The notes under the pieces: generated by a model
Told to the model about the DNA's origin: nothing
The model's input: the letters and a program-made list of their open reading frames with translations, nothing else
Databases searched by the model: none
In this document: in pieces, positions 27,147 through 36,401 of the stretch
Position numbering within the stretch: position 1 is the stretch's first letter
Layout of the letters: every line of letters begins with the position of its first letter
Made by a program: the position numbers and the translations under genes
Assembly (NCBI GenBank): GCA_025656455.1
Contig: JAHXHS010000003.1
Location: 62,001 to 126,000 of the forward strand
Source of the DNA: Candidatus Thiodiazotropha sp. (ex Epidulcina cf. delphinae)
GTDB lineage: Bacteria; Pseudomonadota; Gammaproteobacteria; Chromatiales; Chromatiaceae
Direction of reading: 5' to 3'
DNA: 64,000 bases

Positions 27147-28766
27147 ATGCAAAAAATATCGATTGCTTTTTGGTCTGATTTAGTCCCACTGAAACCTCAT
27201 TACGCGCTAGCGGCTGGCGTGGACTTGGTCATCGTCCGTTGGGCCGATGAGGAACAGGTATCGGTGTTGTACGGGCGTTGCGCTCATCGCGGTGCGTTAA
27301 TGTCCGACGGGCGAATCGAGGACGACAGCATTGTGTGCGGCCTGCATGACTGGGATTACTGCTACAAGACCGGCGTCAGCTCGTACAATCCCGCTGAGAA
27401 ACTGCATCGCTTCAATGCTTGGCTGAAAGACGGCGAGGTGTGGATAGACGAAGAGGAGATCCTGGCGTGGAAGTCTCTCAATCCCCAACCCTATGACCGG
27501 GACGCCTATCAGGGGCTCTACAAGGATCACCACGGCGGGCCGGAAGAGCCTCATTACAAATACATTCAGCACCTCGCCGAAAATGGTTTGTCCAAGGTCG
27601 GCCACCATGGGCGGGTGAGCGCCATGGGCGTGCCGAGGGATCAGTTACCGAAGTGGGAGCAGATCCAACTCCTGACGGCCCAGCTTCATAAGGTTCCGCT
27701 GCTGGATGACGATCCCGTCGGCACCGAGGTGATCATCGGTCCCAAGTCAAAGAAACCGTTAGTGCTGGAACGCCCCCTGTTCGTCTCGGATATGAGTTTC
27801 GGGGCTCTCTCGGAGGAGGCCAAGGTAGCGCTCGCCATGGGCGCCGAGATGGCCGGCACCGGCATCTGCTCGGGCGAGGGCGGGATGCTGCCGGGCGAGC
27901 AGGCAGCCAACACCCGTTACCTTTACGAGTTGGCCTCTGCCCGCTTCGGCTACTCAATGGACAAGGTGCGGAAGTGCCAGGCCTTTCACTTCAAATGCGG
28001 CCAGGGCGCAAAGACCGGTACCGGCGGCCATCTACCGGGCAGCAAGGTGAAGGGCAAGATCGCCGAGGTGCGGGGACTCGACGAGGGCGAGTCGGCGATT
28101 TCGCCGCCACGCTTTCCCGATTGGGACAATCTGGACCACTACCGCCGTTTCGGCGACGAGGTTCGCGAAGCCACCGGTGGCATCCCCATCGGCGTCAAGC
28201 TCTCCGCCCAGCACATAGAGCGGGACATAGAGGCGGCCCTGCAGATCGATGTGGACTATATTATTCTCGACGGCCGCGGCGGCGGCACCGGCGCGGCTCC
28301 CTTGATCTTCCGCGACAATATCTCCGTGCCCACGATCCCGGCCCTGGCCCGCGCCCGCCGCTATTTGGACAAGAAGGGACGTGACGATGTGTCGCTGGTG
28401 ATCACCGGCGGCCTGCGCCTGCCCGCTGATTTCATCAAGGCCCTGGCGCTGGGAGCCGATGCCATTGCGGTCTCGAATTCCGCTCTACAGGCGATCGGCT
28501 GTCTCGGCATGCGGGCCTGTCACACCAATAATTGCCCCGTGGGCATTGCCACCCAGAAGCCCGATCTGCGCCGCCGCCTGAAGATCGAAAAGGGGGCCAG
28601 CCAGCTCAATAACTTCTTTCAGGCCTCCACCGAGCTGATGCAGGTCATGGCCCGGGCCTGCGGTCACGACCATCTCAACCAGTTCTGCATCGACGACCTG
28701 ACCACCTTTGACCGGGAGATGGCCCACTTGACAGGCATCGAATACGCCGGCGTGACATTGGACTGA
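27147..28766 (+). CDS. Rieske domain fused to glutamate-synthase-like FMN domain
   Basis: 539 residues. N-terminal Rieske [2Fe-2S] domain (about 1-110) with ligands C45-x-H47 and C64-x2-H67 (CAHRG, CGLHDW). The rest is the FMN-binding (alpha/beta)8 glutamate-synthase large-subunit domain, with SDMSFGALSEEAK, GTGICSGEGG, GVKLSAQHIE, DGRGGGTGAAP and the iron-sulfur segment ACHTNNCPVGIATQ. No amidotransferase domain is present, so it cannot use glutamine amide by itself. The fusion suggests electrons enter or leave FMN through the Rieske centre. Substrate unknown. It precedes a second Rieske fusion gene by 32 bases. Confidence 0.88.
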   Translation: MQKISIAFWSDLVPLKPHYALAAGVDLVIVRWADEEQVSVLYGRCAHRGALMSDGRIEDDSIVCGLHDWDYCYKTGVSSYNPAEKLHRFNAWLKDGEVWIDEEEILAWKSLNPQPYDRDAYQGLYKDHHGGPEEPHYKYIQHLAENGLSKVGHHGRVSAMGVPRDQLPKWEQIQLLTAQLHKVPLLDDDPVGTEVIIGPKSKKPLVLERPLFVSDMSFGALSEEAKVALAMGAEMAGTGICSGEGGMLPGEQAANTRYLYELASARFGYSMDKVRKCQAFHFKCGQGAKTGTGGHLPGSKVKGKIAEVRGLDEGESAISPPRFPDWDNLDHYRRFGDEVREATGGIPIGVKLSAQHIERDIEAALQIDVDYIILDGRGGGTGAAPLIFRDNISVPTIPALARARRYLDKKGRDDVSLVITGGLRLPADFIKALALGADAIAVSNSALQAIGCLGMRACHTNNCPVGIATQKPDLRRRLKIEKGASQLNNFFQASTELMQVMARACGHDHLNQFCIDDLTTFDREMAHLTGIEYAGVTLD

Positions 28767-28798
28767 GTCACCACCACTATCCAGCAGAGAAAAACATT

Positions 28799-30769
28799 AT
28801 GACCGATGAAAAACAAGAATTAGTCTGGCACAGGGTGCTGTCAAAGGATGCGTTACCCGAAGGGCGCGTCACCTCGGTAACCTGCAAGAAGAAAACCCTC
28901 TGCGTGAGTCACCATGACGGCCAGTACGGCGCATTGGACAACAAGTGCCCGCATCAAGGCGGTCCCCTGGGCGAGGGTTCCATCGAGAACGGCTTACTGC
29001 GCTGTCCCTGGCATGGCTGGGACTACGACCCCATTACCGGCAAGGCGCCAGGATTCGATGACGGCGTGGAGACCTTTCCGGTGGAGATTCGGGACGACGG
29101 CATCTATGTCGGCCTGCCGCCGGAGGAGAGCCACATCACCACCGTGGGCGACCTGATGATGGAGACCATGACCAACTGGGGTGTCAAGCAGGTCTTCGGC
29201 ATGGTGGGGCACTCCAACCTCGGTGTGGCGGATGCCCTGCGGATTCAGGAAAGGGAAGGGCGCCTGAGCTACTATGGCATTCGCCATGAGGGCGCCGCCG
29301 CCTTCGCCTGTTCCGCTTACGGCAAGCTCACCGGCCGGCCCGCCGCCTGCTTGTCCATCGCCGGGCCGGGCGCCACCAATCTGCTCACGGGATTGTGGGA
29401 CGCCAATGTGGACCGAGCCCCTGTGGTGGCGCTGACCGGACAGGTGGAGACCCAGGTGCTGGGCCCCGGTGCTTTTCAGGAGATCGACCAGGTTGGCGCC
29501 TTTGGCAAGGTGGCCCAGTGGTCGCAGACAGCACTGCATGATAGCCGGCATGCCGAGTTGATGAACCTGGCCTGCAAGAGCGCCATTCTTAACCGGAGCG
29601 TCTCGCACCTGATCTTTCCTGACGAAGTTCCCAAACGCAAGTTGACCGATCCCCCGTCGGCGGGCGGCCCCGAGGGACGCTTGCCATCGCGCAACATCTT
29701 CCCGCCCGAGGACACACTGCAGGCCGCCGTCGATTTGCTGCGCGCCAGCAAACGCCCGGTCATCGTGGTGGGCCATGGTGCGCGTTTCCAGATGGAGCCG
29801 GTGGTAGCCCTGGCGGAACAGCTCAAGGCCCCGGTGATCACTACCTTCAAGGGCAAGGGCCAGATCTCCGACCATCACCCCCTGGCCGGCGGCGTGCTGG
29901 GCCGCAGCGGCACCCCCATCGCCAGTTGGCTGATGAACGAGTCCGACGCTCTACTGGTATTCGGCGCCAGCTTTAGCAACCATACCGGCATCACGTCCAA
30001 GCGGCCCACCATCCAGGTGGATTTCGATCTCATGACTCTGGCCAAGTTCCACGCCATCGATGTGCCGGTATGGGGCGAGATCGGGGTCACTGCCCGTGCC
30101 CTCTCCGAGGCCCTTTCTGATTTCACCGGCAGCGAGGACCAGCGCGCCGACGTCGCGGCCCGCTGGGCCATTTGGCGGGAGGAGAAGGAGCGCCGTACCC
30201 GGGATGATCGCGGCAAGGGCATCAACGCCGCCATCCTGTTCGACCGGCTGACTCGTGTTGTAGACCCCGACGCCATCATTGCCGTGGACGTGGGCAACAA
30301 CACCTATTCCTTCGGCCGCTATTTCGAATGCCGGCGCCAGTCGGTGCTGATGTCCGGTTACCTGGGCTCTATCGGCTTCTCCTTTCCGGCGGCCATGGGG
30401 GTTTGGGCGGCCACCCAGGAAGATGACCCGCGCTTCCACGGGCGCCAGGTGGTGTCAGTGTCCGGCGACGGCGGTTTCGGCCAGTACCTGGCGGAGATCA
30501 ACACCGCCGTGAAGTACGGCATGAACATCACCCACGTGCTGATGAACAACGGTGAACTGGGCAAGATCAGCAAGGAGCAGCGGGCCGGCAACTGGGAAGT
30601 GTGGCAGACCAGCCTGCACAATCCGAACTTTGCTGAGTACGCTGAGCTGTGCGGGGCGATGGGCATCCGGGTGAACGGTGCTGCAGACCTGGACGCGGCC
30701 CTGGAGCGTGCCCTGAATCATCCCGGTCCAGCCCTGGTGGAGGTGATGACCGACGCGGAGCTGGTGTAG
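28799..30769 (+). CDS. Rieske domain fused to thiamine-diphosphate-dependent oxidase-like enzyme
   Basis: 656 residues. N-terminal Rieske domain (about 8-108) with ligands C50-x-H52 and C69-x2-H72 (CPHQGG, CPWHGW). A three-domain ThDP enzyme of the pyruvate oxidase/acetolactate synthase type follows: the catalytic Glu is in GIRHEGAAAF, the central domain has VIVVGHGARF, and the ThDP/metal motif is SGDGGFGQ with the asparagine in NNGELGKIS. Relatives decarboxylate 2-oxo acids such as pyruvate; the Rieske centre would accept or supply electrons. The stop is 15 bases before the antiporter gene. Confidence 0.88.
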   Translation: MTDEKQELVWHRVLSKDALPEGRVTSVTCKKKTLCVSHHDGQYGALDNKCPHQGGPLGEGSIENGLLRCPWHGWDYDPITGKAPGFDDGVETFPVEIRDDGIYVGLPPEESHITTVGDLMMETMTNWGVKQVFGMVGHSNLGVADALRIQEREGRLSYYGIRHEGAAAFACSAYGKLTGRPAACLSIAGPGATNLLTGLWDANVDRAPVVALTGQVETQVLGPGAFQEIDQVGAFGKVAQWSQTALHDSRHAELMNLACKSAILNRSVSHLIFPDEVPKRKLTDPPSAGGPEGRLPSRNIFPPEDTLQAAVDLLRASKRPVIVVGHGARFQMEPVVALAEQLKAPVITTFKGKGQISDHHPLAGGVLGRSGTPIASWLMNESDALLVFGASFSNHTGITSKRPTIQVDFDLMTLAKFHAIDVPVWGEIGVTARALSEALSDFTGSEDQRADVAARWAIWREEKERRTRDDRGKGINAAILFDRLTRVVDPDAIIAVDVGNNTYSFGRYFECRRQSVLMSGYLGSIGFSFPAAMGVWAATQEDDPRFHGRQVVSVSGDGGFGQYLAEINTAVKYGMNITHVLMNNGELGKISKEQRAGNWEVWQTSLHNPNFAEYAELCGAMGIRVNGAADLDAALERALNHPGPALVEVMTDAELV

Positions 30770-30784
30770 GCGGGGCAGGTAGGC

Positions 30785-32089
30785 ATGAGCGAAGCGAATC
30801 TACTTCTGATCCTGACCGGCATTGCGCTGTTCGCCCTGTTCTCCGGGCCGATCAGTCGCGGCAGTCTGACGCCGCCCATGACCTTCTGCGCCCTGGGACT
30901 GCTTTTCAGCCCCATCGGTTTCGGCTGGATCGATCTGGCCCTCGACAACGCAATCATCCATGCGGTGGCTGAGATCACCCTGATACTTGTGCTATTCACC
31001 GATGCGGCGAGGATCGATCTCAAGACTCTCCGGACGGACCACGATGTGCCCGTGCGCTTGCTGTTCGTCGGCATGCCGCTGACCATCGTTGCCGGAGTCC
31101 TTACCGCTCAGGTCGTACTGCCCGAACTGTTGTTCATCGAGGCGCTGGTTCTGGCGGTTATTCTCGCGCCGACGGATGCCGCGCTGGGGCAGGCGGTGGT
31201 CAGTAGCACCAGGGTGCCGGAGCGTATTCGCCAGTCACTCAATGTGGAGAGCGGTCTGAACGACGGCATCGCTCTGCCGGCATTGCTGTTTGTCATCTCC
31301 TTTGCCGCTGGCACTCACGGCAGCGAGCACCAGGCCGATTGGATTCCCTTTATCATCAAGCAGATCACCTTCGGACCGCTGGCCGGCATAGTCGTTGGGT
31401 GGGTGGGGGCCAGGGCCATCAATGCGGCGATTGAGCGGGGTTTTCTCACCCATGAGTTCTGCAACATCTATCTGCTTAGTCTCGCTTTCATTGCCTATCT
31501 GGCATCCGAGCTGATCGGCGGCAATGGCTTCATCGCTGCTTTCGTCGCTGGTATGGCCACCGGCAATACACTGAAGCATGTCAACGAGGAGATTTACGAG
31601 TTTGCCGAATCCGAAGGCCAACTGCTTAATCTGATTATATTCTTTTTGTTCGGCGTGGCGCTGTTGCCAAAGGTATGGGGACATTTAAGTTGGGATATCG
31701 TCGCCTACGCGCTGCTGAGTTTGACGCTGGTCCGCATGATTCCCGTGTTTGTTTCACTCATCGGCAAGCGCCTTCGCTGGGAGACGACGCTCTTTCTCGG
31801 CTGGTTCGGCCCCAGGGGACTGGCCTCCATCCTATTCGTATTGTTGGTGCTCGATCATGCCAGCCTGACCCATGCGTCATTGGTATTCGATACCGTCATT
31901 GTCACCGTGGCGCTGAGCGTGCTGTTGCATGGCCTTACCGCCTTGCCCGGTGTGAGTGCCTACGCTGCCGCCCTGAAAATCTGCCAACGGCGCGGCGACG
32001 ACCTCTCTTCCGAACAGCAGACGGTCACCCTCATGCCGTTGCGGTTGTCGGCCGCCCCTGAATCCGAGAGTGCTGCCGTCGATGATTGA
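30785..32089 (+). CDS. Na+/H+ antiporter (CPA1/NhaP type)
   Basis: 434 residues with about 12 membrane helices. Ion-binding motifs of the cation:proton antiporter family are visible: APTDAALGQAVV, and ESGLNDGIALP with the conserved Asn-Asp pair. GPRGLASILFVLL is the conserved C-terminal helix motif. A short hydrophilic tail follows residue 400. Members exchange Na+ or K+ for protons across the inner membrane. GGTAGGC precedes ATG 30785, and it directly follows the ThDP fusion gene, probably in one operon with the K+ channel. Confidence 0.88.
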   Translation: MSEANLLLILTGIALFALFSGPISRGSLTPPMTFCALGLLFSPIGFGWIDLALDNAIIHAVAEITLILVLFTDAARIDLKTLRTDHDVPVRLLFVGMPLTIVAGVLTAQVVLPELLFIEALVLAVILAPTDAALGQAVVSSTRVPERIRQSLNVESGLNDGIALPALLFVISFAAGTHGSEHQADWIPFIIKQITFGPLAGIVVGWVGARAINAAIERGFLTHEFCNIYLLSLAFIAYLASELIGGNGFIAAFVAGMATGNTLKHVNEEIYEFAESEGQLLNLIIFFLFGVALLPKVWGHLSWDIVAYALLSLTLVRMIPVFVSLIGKRLRWETTLFLGWFGPRGLASILFVLLVLDHASLTHASLVFDTVIVTVALSVLLHGLTALPGVSAYAAALKICQRRGDDLSSEQQTVTLMPLRLSAAPESESAAVDD

Positions 32090-32278
32090 TGCCCTGGAGT
32101 CCTGGCTGACGCCGTTGCTGTTCATCTCCGCCACGGCCAGCCTGCTGGGAGCCGTGGTCTCAGCGTGGTGGGACCATGCGCTGGTGTGGTGATCTTCGCA
32201 GCGATCGGTCTGGCGCGGGAGGCTCTGCTTTCCCTGCACATCATTTTGCTGCATTTCGATGAGCTGGACTCCGACTGA
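32082..32278 (+). pseudogene. Possible frameshifted small membrane protein
   Basis: ATG 32082 overlaps the antiporter stop and opens a 36-codon hydrophobic frame (MIDALESWLTPLLF...) ending at TGA 32190. The frame at 32189-32278 continues with a second hydrophobic segment (VIFAAIGLAREALL...LDSD). Joined by a frameshift near 32187, they give a plausible two-helix protein of about 65 residues. A base-call error, a real mutation, or mere chance are all possible. Confidence 0.3.
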
Positions 32279-32290
32279 CCCCTTGCTCCC

Positions 32291-33235
32291 ATGGCTGTAT
32301 TGAAAGCAAAACTCTATCTGCTGCTGGAAGCCACTCCACGTAATACACGCGGACAAAGAGCGTTCGATCTCCTGTTGGTCGGCCTGATACTAGGCAACGT
32401 GCTGGCCGTCATCCTGGGGTCCGTGCATACCATCGAGACGGAGTACCAAACGCTGTTTGTCGCCTTCGAGTTGTTGTCGGTAGCGCTTTTTACACTGGAA
32501 CTGTTGTTGCGCCTTTGGGTGTCCGACCTGTCGGAGAACGGTTCCGCCGGGCTGTCACGGAGGCGCTTCTGGTTCAATCCCTACACCTGGACCGATATCC
32601 TTGCCGTCGCTCCCTTCTATCTCGGATTCCTAATCAGCATGGACTTGCGTCTGCTGCGCTTGCTGCGGCTGTTCCGGGTGTTTCGCATCAGTCCCTATTT
32701 TCGTAGTCTGGCGTTGCTGGGCTCGGTGATCAAGCAGGAGTACCGGCCGATGCTCTCGGCCCTGTCGGTGATCATCATCCTGATGCTGTTCGCCGCCGGC
32801 GGCATCTATCTACTGGAGCGGGAGGGTCAGCCCGAGGCCTTCGGCGATCTTCCCCCATCGCTGTGGTGGGTGGTGGTGACCCTCTCCACTGTCGGCTATG
32901 GCGATGCGGTGCCGCTGACCTGGCTTGGCAGGACATTGGGCGCGGTCATCATGCTGCTCGGCGTGGGCATGGTAGCCCTGCCGGCGGGTATGTTGGCGTC
33001 GCGCTTTTCCCAGGTCATGCACCGGCAGCAGAATTTGTTCCGCCGCTTGGTGGAACAGAATATCGAGGCCGGTAATCCGGTTTCGGAGGCAATGCTGGAG
33101 CCACATCGGATCGAGTTGTTCATCAGTCGCACCGAGGCCAGATCCATCATCGCCAATTGCATCGAAGAGTCGCAACGGCCGCTCAATTTCTGTCCCGAAT
33201 GCGGGAGCCGGCTGCCTGGTCATCGTACAGCATGA
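32291..33235 (+). CDS. Voltage-gated-type potassium channel
   Basis: 314 residues with six membrane helices. An S4-like helix has regularly spaced arginines (RLLRLLRLFRVFR), and the pore loop carries the K+ filter TVGYGD between S5 and S6. The cytosolic tail ends with a zinc-ribbon-like CPECGSRL; a second pair of cysteines is not clear, though ANCIEE lies nearby. It overlaps the patatin gene by 4 bases (ATGA), indicating translational coupling. Confidence 0.9.
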   Translation: MAVLKAKLYLLLEATPRNTRGQRAFDLLLVGLILGNVLAVILGSVHTIETEYQTLFVAFELLSVALFTLELLLRLWVSDLSENGSAGLSRRRFWFNPYTWTDILAVAPFYLGFLISMDLRLLRLLRLFRVFRISPYFRSLALLGSVIKQEYRPMLSALSVIIILMLFAAGGIYLLEREGQPEAFGDLPPSLWWVVVTLSTVGYGDAVPLTWLGRTLGAVIMLLGVGMVALPAGMLASRFSQVMHRQQNLFRRLVEQNIEAGNPVSEAMLEPHRIELFISRTEARSIIANCIEESQRPLNFCPECGSRLPGHRTA

Positions 33236-34605
33236 GCTATCGTCTCACACTCAGCCTTCTGCTATGGTCGATGGCCTTGTCCGGGTGCGCGACCAGAACC
33301 TGGAACCAGCCCCTGGGACCCGATGTTGCGGCGGGCTATGTCTTCGACGAACGCCTGCCCAGGCGCAACTCCGGGGAGACCTTCGTGGTGCTCGCCTTTT
33401 CCGGTGGCGGCACCCGCTCGGCGGCCTTCGCATACGGCCTGCTGGAGAAGCTACGCGACACCCGGGTCATTGTGGACGGTGAGCCCCGAAGTCTGTTACA
33501 CGAGGTTGACGTGATCAGCTCGGTTTCCGGTGGCAGCTATACCGCTGCCTATTACGGCTTGTTCGGTGACCGTATCTTCGATGATTTCGAACCCAGGTTT
33601 CTCTACCGGGATGTGGAAGGCGAGCTTGTTTCCCTGTTGTTAAACCCTGGGAACCTGCTGGCTCTGGCCAGTGCCGAGTACAACCGGGGCGACATGGCGG
33701 CGAATTGGCTAGGCGACCATGTATTTGACAACAAGACCTTCGCTGACATGGCCATGGGCGAGTTGCCCTACGTGATCCTCAATGCCAGCGACCTGAATAC
33801 GGGTATGACTTTTTCGTTTATCCAACAGCAGTTCGACTTTCTCTGCTCGGACATAGACAATTATCCGGTGGCTCACGCGGTGATGGCATCTTCCGCGGTT
33901 CCCGGGTTGTTCGGCTCGGTGACCTTGCTCAATCATGCAGGCGGTTGCCCAAAAATGGCCAACTCGAGAAATTCGTGGGTCAAGAACTCCCTGGCGTCCG
34001 ACAGCATCCTGGACCGGCGCTACCAAGTGGCGCGCGCGTTGGAACGTTATTTCGATCCGCGGAATATGCCCATAGTGCGGCTGGTCGATGGCGGAGTGAC
34101 CGATAACCTGGGCATTCGCGGCTCCATCGTCAGCCCGGTTGCCCACTATGGTAACGTGCTCGAAATGCGCGGGGCCTTCGATTCCGAGGACCTGAAGCGC
34201 ATTCAGCGGGTGCTGGTCATTGTCGTCAATGCCCAGACCTATGTGGATTACGAGTGGTCGAGAAAAGGTAGGGACCCGGGGATCATCGACACCCTGGATG
34301 CAGCCTTCAGCGCGGCCATCGGCATCCTCAATACGGAGACCGTCAGCCTGGCGAAACATGCGTTCGACAGCTGGGGTAACTATCTCAATGCGCAACGCTC
34401 ACCGGCGGAACCCAAGGTAAAGATCCATTTTGTCACCCTCACATTCAACCAGATTTCCGATCCCGCGGAACGCGAGTACTTCAATGCCATTCCCACCACG
34501 CTTGCCTTGCCGGAGCAGGAGATCGACGCCACCCGTGATTTGGCAGGACGGTTGCTCGAGGGTTCCCAGGAGTTCGCGAACTTCTTGAACAGCCTGAACC
34601 CCTAA
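33232..34605 (+). CDS. Patatin-like phospholipase lipoprotein
   Basis: About 457 residues. A lipoprotein signal with lipobox ALSGC places it on the envelope. The patatin domain shows the oxyanion loop FSGGGTRSAAFAYG, the nucleophile serine in SSVSGGSY (first Gly of GxSxG replaced by Ser, as in some bacterial patatins), and the catalytic Asp in DGGVTDNLG. It probably hydrolyses lipid acyl esters. ATG 33232 overlaps the stop of the channel gene. Confidence 0.88.
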   Translation: MSYRLTLSLLLWSMALSGCATRTWNQPLGPDVAAGYVFDERLPRRNSGETFVVLAFSGGGTRSAAFAYGLLEKLRDTRVIVDGEPRSLLHEVDVISSVSGGSYTAAYYGLFGDRIFDDFEPRFLYRDVEGELVSLLLNPGNLLALASAEYNRGDMAANWLGDHVFDNKTFADMAMGELPYVILNASDLNTGMTFSFIQQQFDFLCSDIDNYPVAHAVMASSAVPGLFGSVTLLNHAGGCPKMANSRNSWVKNSLASDSILDRRYQVARALERYFDPRNMPIVRLVDGGVTDNLGIRGSIVSPVAHYGNVLEMRGAFDSEDLKRIQRVLVIVVNAQTYVDYEWSRKGRDPGIIDTLDAAFSAAIGILNTETVSLAKHAFDSWGNYLNAQRSPAEPKVKIHFVTLTFNQISDPAEREYFNAIPTTLALPEQEIDATRDLAGRLLEGSQEFANFLNSLNP

Positions 34606-34635
34606 TCCGACAATTTAACCATAAGGAACAGTCCT

Positions 34636-35463
34636 GTGTCGCAACAACTACCCAACCTCAGTTTGAATGATTGGAAATCCACCAGGGATACGCTACACCA
34701 ATACGCGAAAATCATCGGCAAGGTGCGTAGCCGCTACATGCCGAAGTCCAAGCACTGGTGGCACATCACCCTCAGTGTATCCGCCCGTGGCTTGACCACG
34801 ACGCCATTGCCGGTTGGCGGTCAGAACCTGGAGCTCATCCTGAACCTGGTCACTCACCGGTTGACCATCGACAGCAGTGAGGGCTGGAGTGCTGGCCTGT
34901 CGCTGGAGGAGCAGAGTCCAGCCGGGCTGTGTCGGCACATCGCCGCCACCCTGACGGCGGCAGGTGCCGAAGTGGAAGAGGAGTTGTTTGCGGCCTTCGA
35001 TGGTGAGACGGTCCTGCCTTATGACACTAAGGCGATCGGTCGTTATCGCCGGGCGGTCAATTGGGTCGACGCCGCCTTTAAGACCTTCAAAGGCGGCCTG
35101 CGGGAAGAAACCAGCCCGGTGCAGATATTTCCCCATCACCTGGACCTGGCCATGAACTGGTTTTCCGGCCGTCTGGTGCCGGGCATAGACCCCGCGGACG
35201 AGGAGAGCGCCGACGAGCAGATGAACTTCGGCTTCGTCACCGGCGACGACTCGATCCCGGATGCCTACTTCTACGTTACCGCCTACCCGGCCCCGGCAGG
35301 ATGGACGGAGCTGGAGCTGCCCGGTGGCGCCTATTGGCATACCGAGGGATGGACCGGGGCAATACTGCCCTATACAGCGCTGGTGGCGTCCAGCCGCCCG
35401 CAGGAATTGTTGGCGGACTATCTGCAAACCACGCAAGCCCATGGCAAGAGGTTGATGGCCTGA
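34636..35463 (+). CDS. DUF5996-family protein
   Basis: 275-residue soluble protein beginning LPNLSLNDWKSTRDTLHQYAKIIGKVR (quoted in two parts: LPNLSLNDWKSTRDTLH, QYAKIIGKVR), with WWHITLSVSARGL and the C-terminal GWTGAILPYTALV. These match the DUF5996 family, of unknown function. GTG 34636 has AAGGAA 10 bases upstream. It lies between the patatin gene and the egtB remnant, with no sign of a signal peptide. Confidence 0.8.
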   Translation: MSQQLPNLSLNDWKSTRDTLHQYAKIIGKVRSRYMPKSKHWWHITLSVSARGLTTTPLPVGGQNLELILNLVTHRLTIDSSEGWSAGLSLEEQSPAGLCRHIAATLTAAGAEVEEELFAAFDGETVLPYDTKAIGRYRRAVNWVDAAFKTFKGGLREETSPVQIFPHHLDLAMNWFSGRLVPGIDPADEESADEQMNFGFVTGDDSIPDAYFYVTAYPAPAGWTELELPGGAYWHTEGWTGAILPYTALVASSRPQELLADYLQTTQAHGKRLMA

Positions 35464-35530
35464 CGACTTATATTGGCTGGGGCTGTAGCGACTGCGCTCC
35501 CTTCCAGAGACCGCAAACAAGGGTTTACCT

Positions 35531-35767
35531 ATGAATAGCGCAGTGAACATGAGATCCGGCCGCGAGGCCCTCATTGCCGAATTCGACCGTGTCCGCAACG
35601 ATACCGAGCGTCTCTGTGCCCCGCTGGCCAGCGACGACTATCTGATTCAATCCATCGTGCAGACCAGTCCGCCCAAATGGCACATTGCCCACGTCAGCTA
35701 CCGCAATTTCTTCTATCCGGACGAACGCTGGGCCTATACCGGGCCGCGGCTGGCGGAGGATGCCTGA
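35531..35767 (+). pseudogene. egtB: EgtB with large in-frame internal deletion
   Basis: 78 residues. The first 55 match the start of ergothioneine biosynthesis protein EgtB (DinB-like domain: TSPPKWHIAHVS, which includes metal-ligand histidines). The last 23 (YRNFFYPDERWAYTGPRLAEDA) match the usual EgtB C-terminus. The formylglycine-generating-like catalytic domain between them, some 300 residues, is absent, and the junction keeps the frame. EgtB normally joins cysteine to trimethylhistidine; this version cannot. Its TGA overlaps the ATG of the next, similarly deleted gene. Confidence 0.75.
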
Positions 35768-36198
35768 TGGGTAACGTCACCTTTCACGATCACAAACCCA
35801 AGGCGTTGAGTCTGTATGACGCGGTGGTGGAGGGTCTATCGCGCGAGGACAAGGCCATTCCCCCCAAGTTCTTCTATGACGAACGGGGCTCGGAACTGTT
35901 CGAGTACATCTGTGAGCAGCCTGAATACTATCCGCCCACAGTGGAAAGCCGCATGCTGGAAGCACCAGCCCCGGAGATTGCCGGTCTTGTCGGCACCAGG
36001 CGGCTGCTCATCGAGCCGGGCGCCGGCAACGCCGCCAAGGTTCGCATGCTGCTGGATGCCTTGCGACCCGCCGCCTTCGTGCCCATGGATATCTCTTGCG
36101 ACTACCTCAAGTGCGCTACCCGGCAGTTGGTGAATGAGGTTTGCCACTGGGTGGATGATGAAGGATTGTTCGCCATCTACCTTTTCGAAGCAGTGTGA
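35767..36198 (+). pseudogene. egtD: EgtD with in-frame internal deletion
   Basis: 143 residues. Residues 1-118 match the N-terminal half of histidine N-alpha-methyltransferase, including PPKFFYDERGSELFE and the SAM motif EPGAGNAAKVR. The sequence then jumps to the last about 20 residues, CHWVDDEGLFAIYLF. Compared with the intact egtD at 37780-38745, roughly 175 residues of the catalytic core are missing. The frame is kept, as in the neighbouring egtB remnant. It probably has no methyltransferase activity. Confidence 0.75.
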
Positions 36199-36401
36199 AC
36201 CGAGGTGAGTCAGAGACGGTTATGTACACTGGAGATATTGATCGAGCCCGGACACTAACCCGCATGTTTCACCAGTGTTTGTAAAATGACTCGCTTGATT
36301 TTTCTCCACTGGGAGGGGCGCCAATTATTGAGTGTCTGGCATCCAGGGGGCGGTCTCATCTATAATCCGTAAAAGCGTGTGGGAATAGAGGAGATGGATC
36401 T

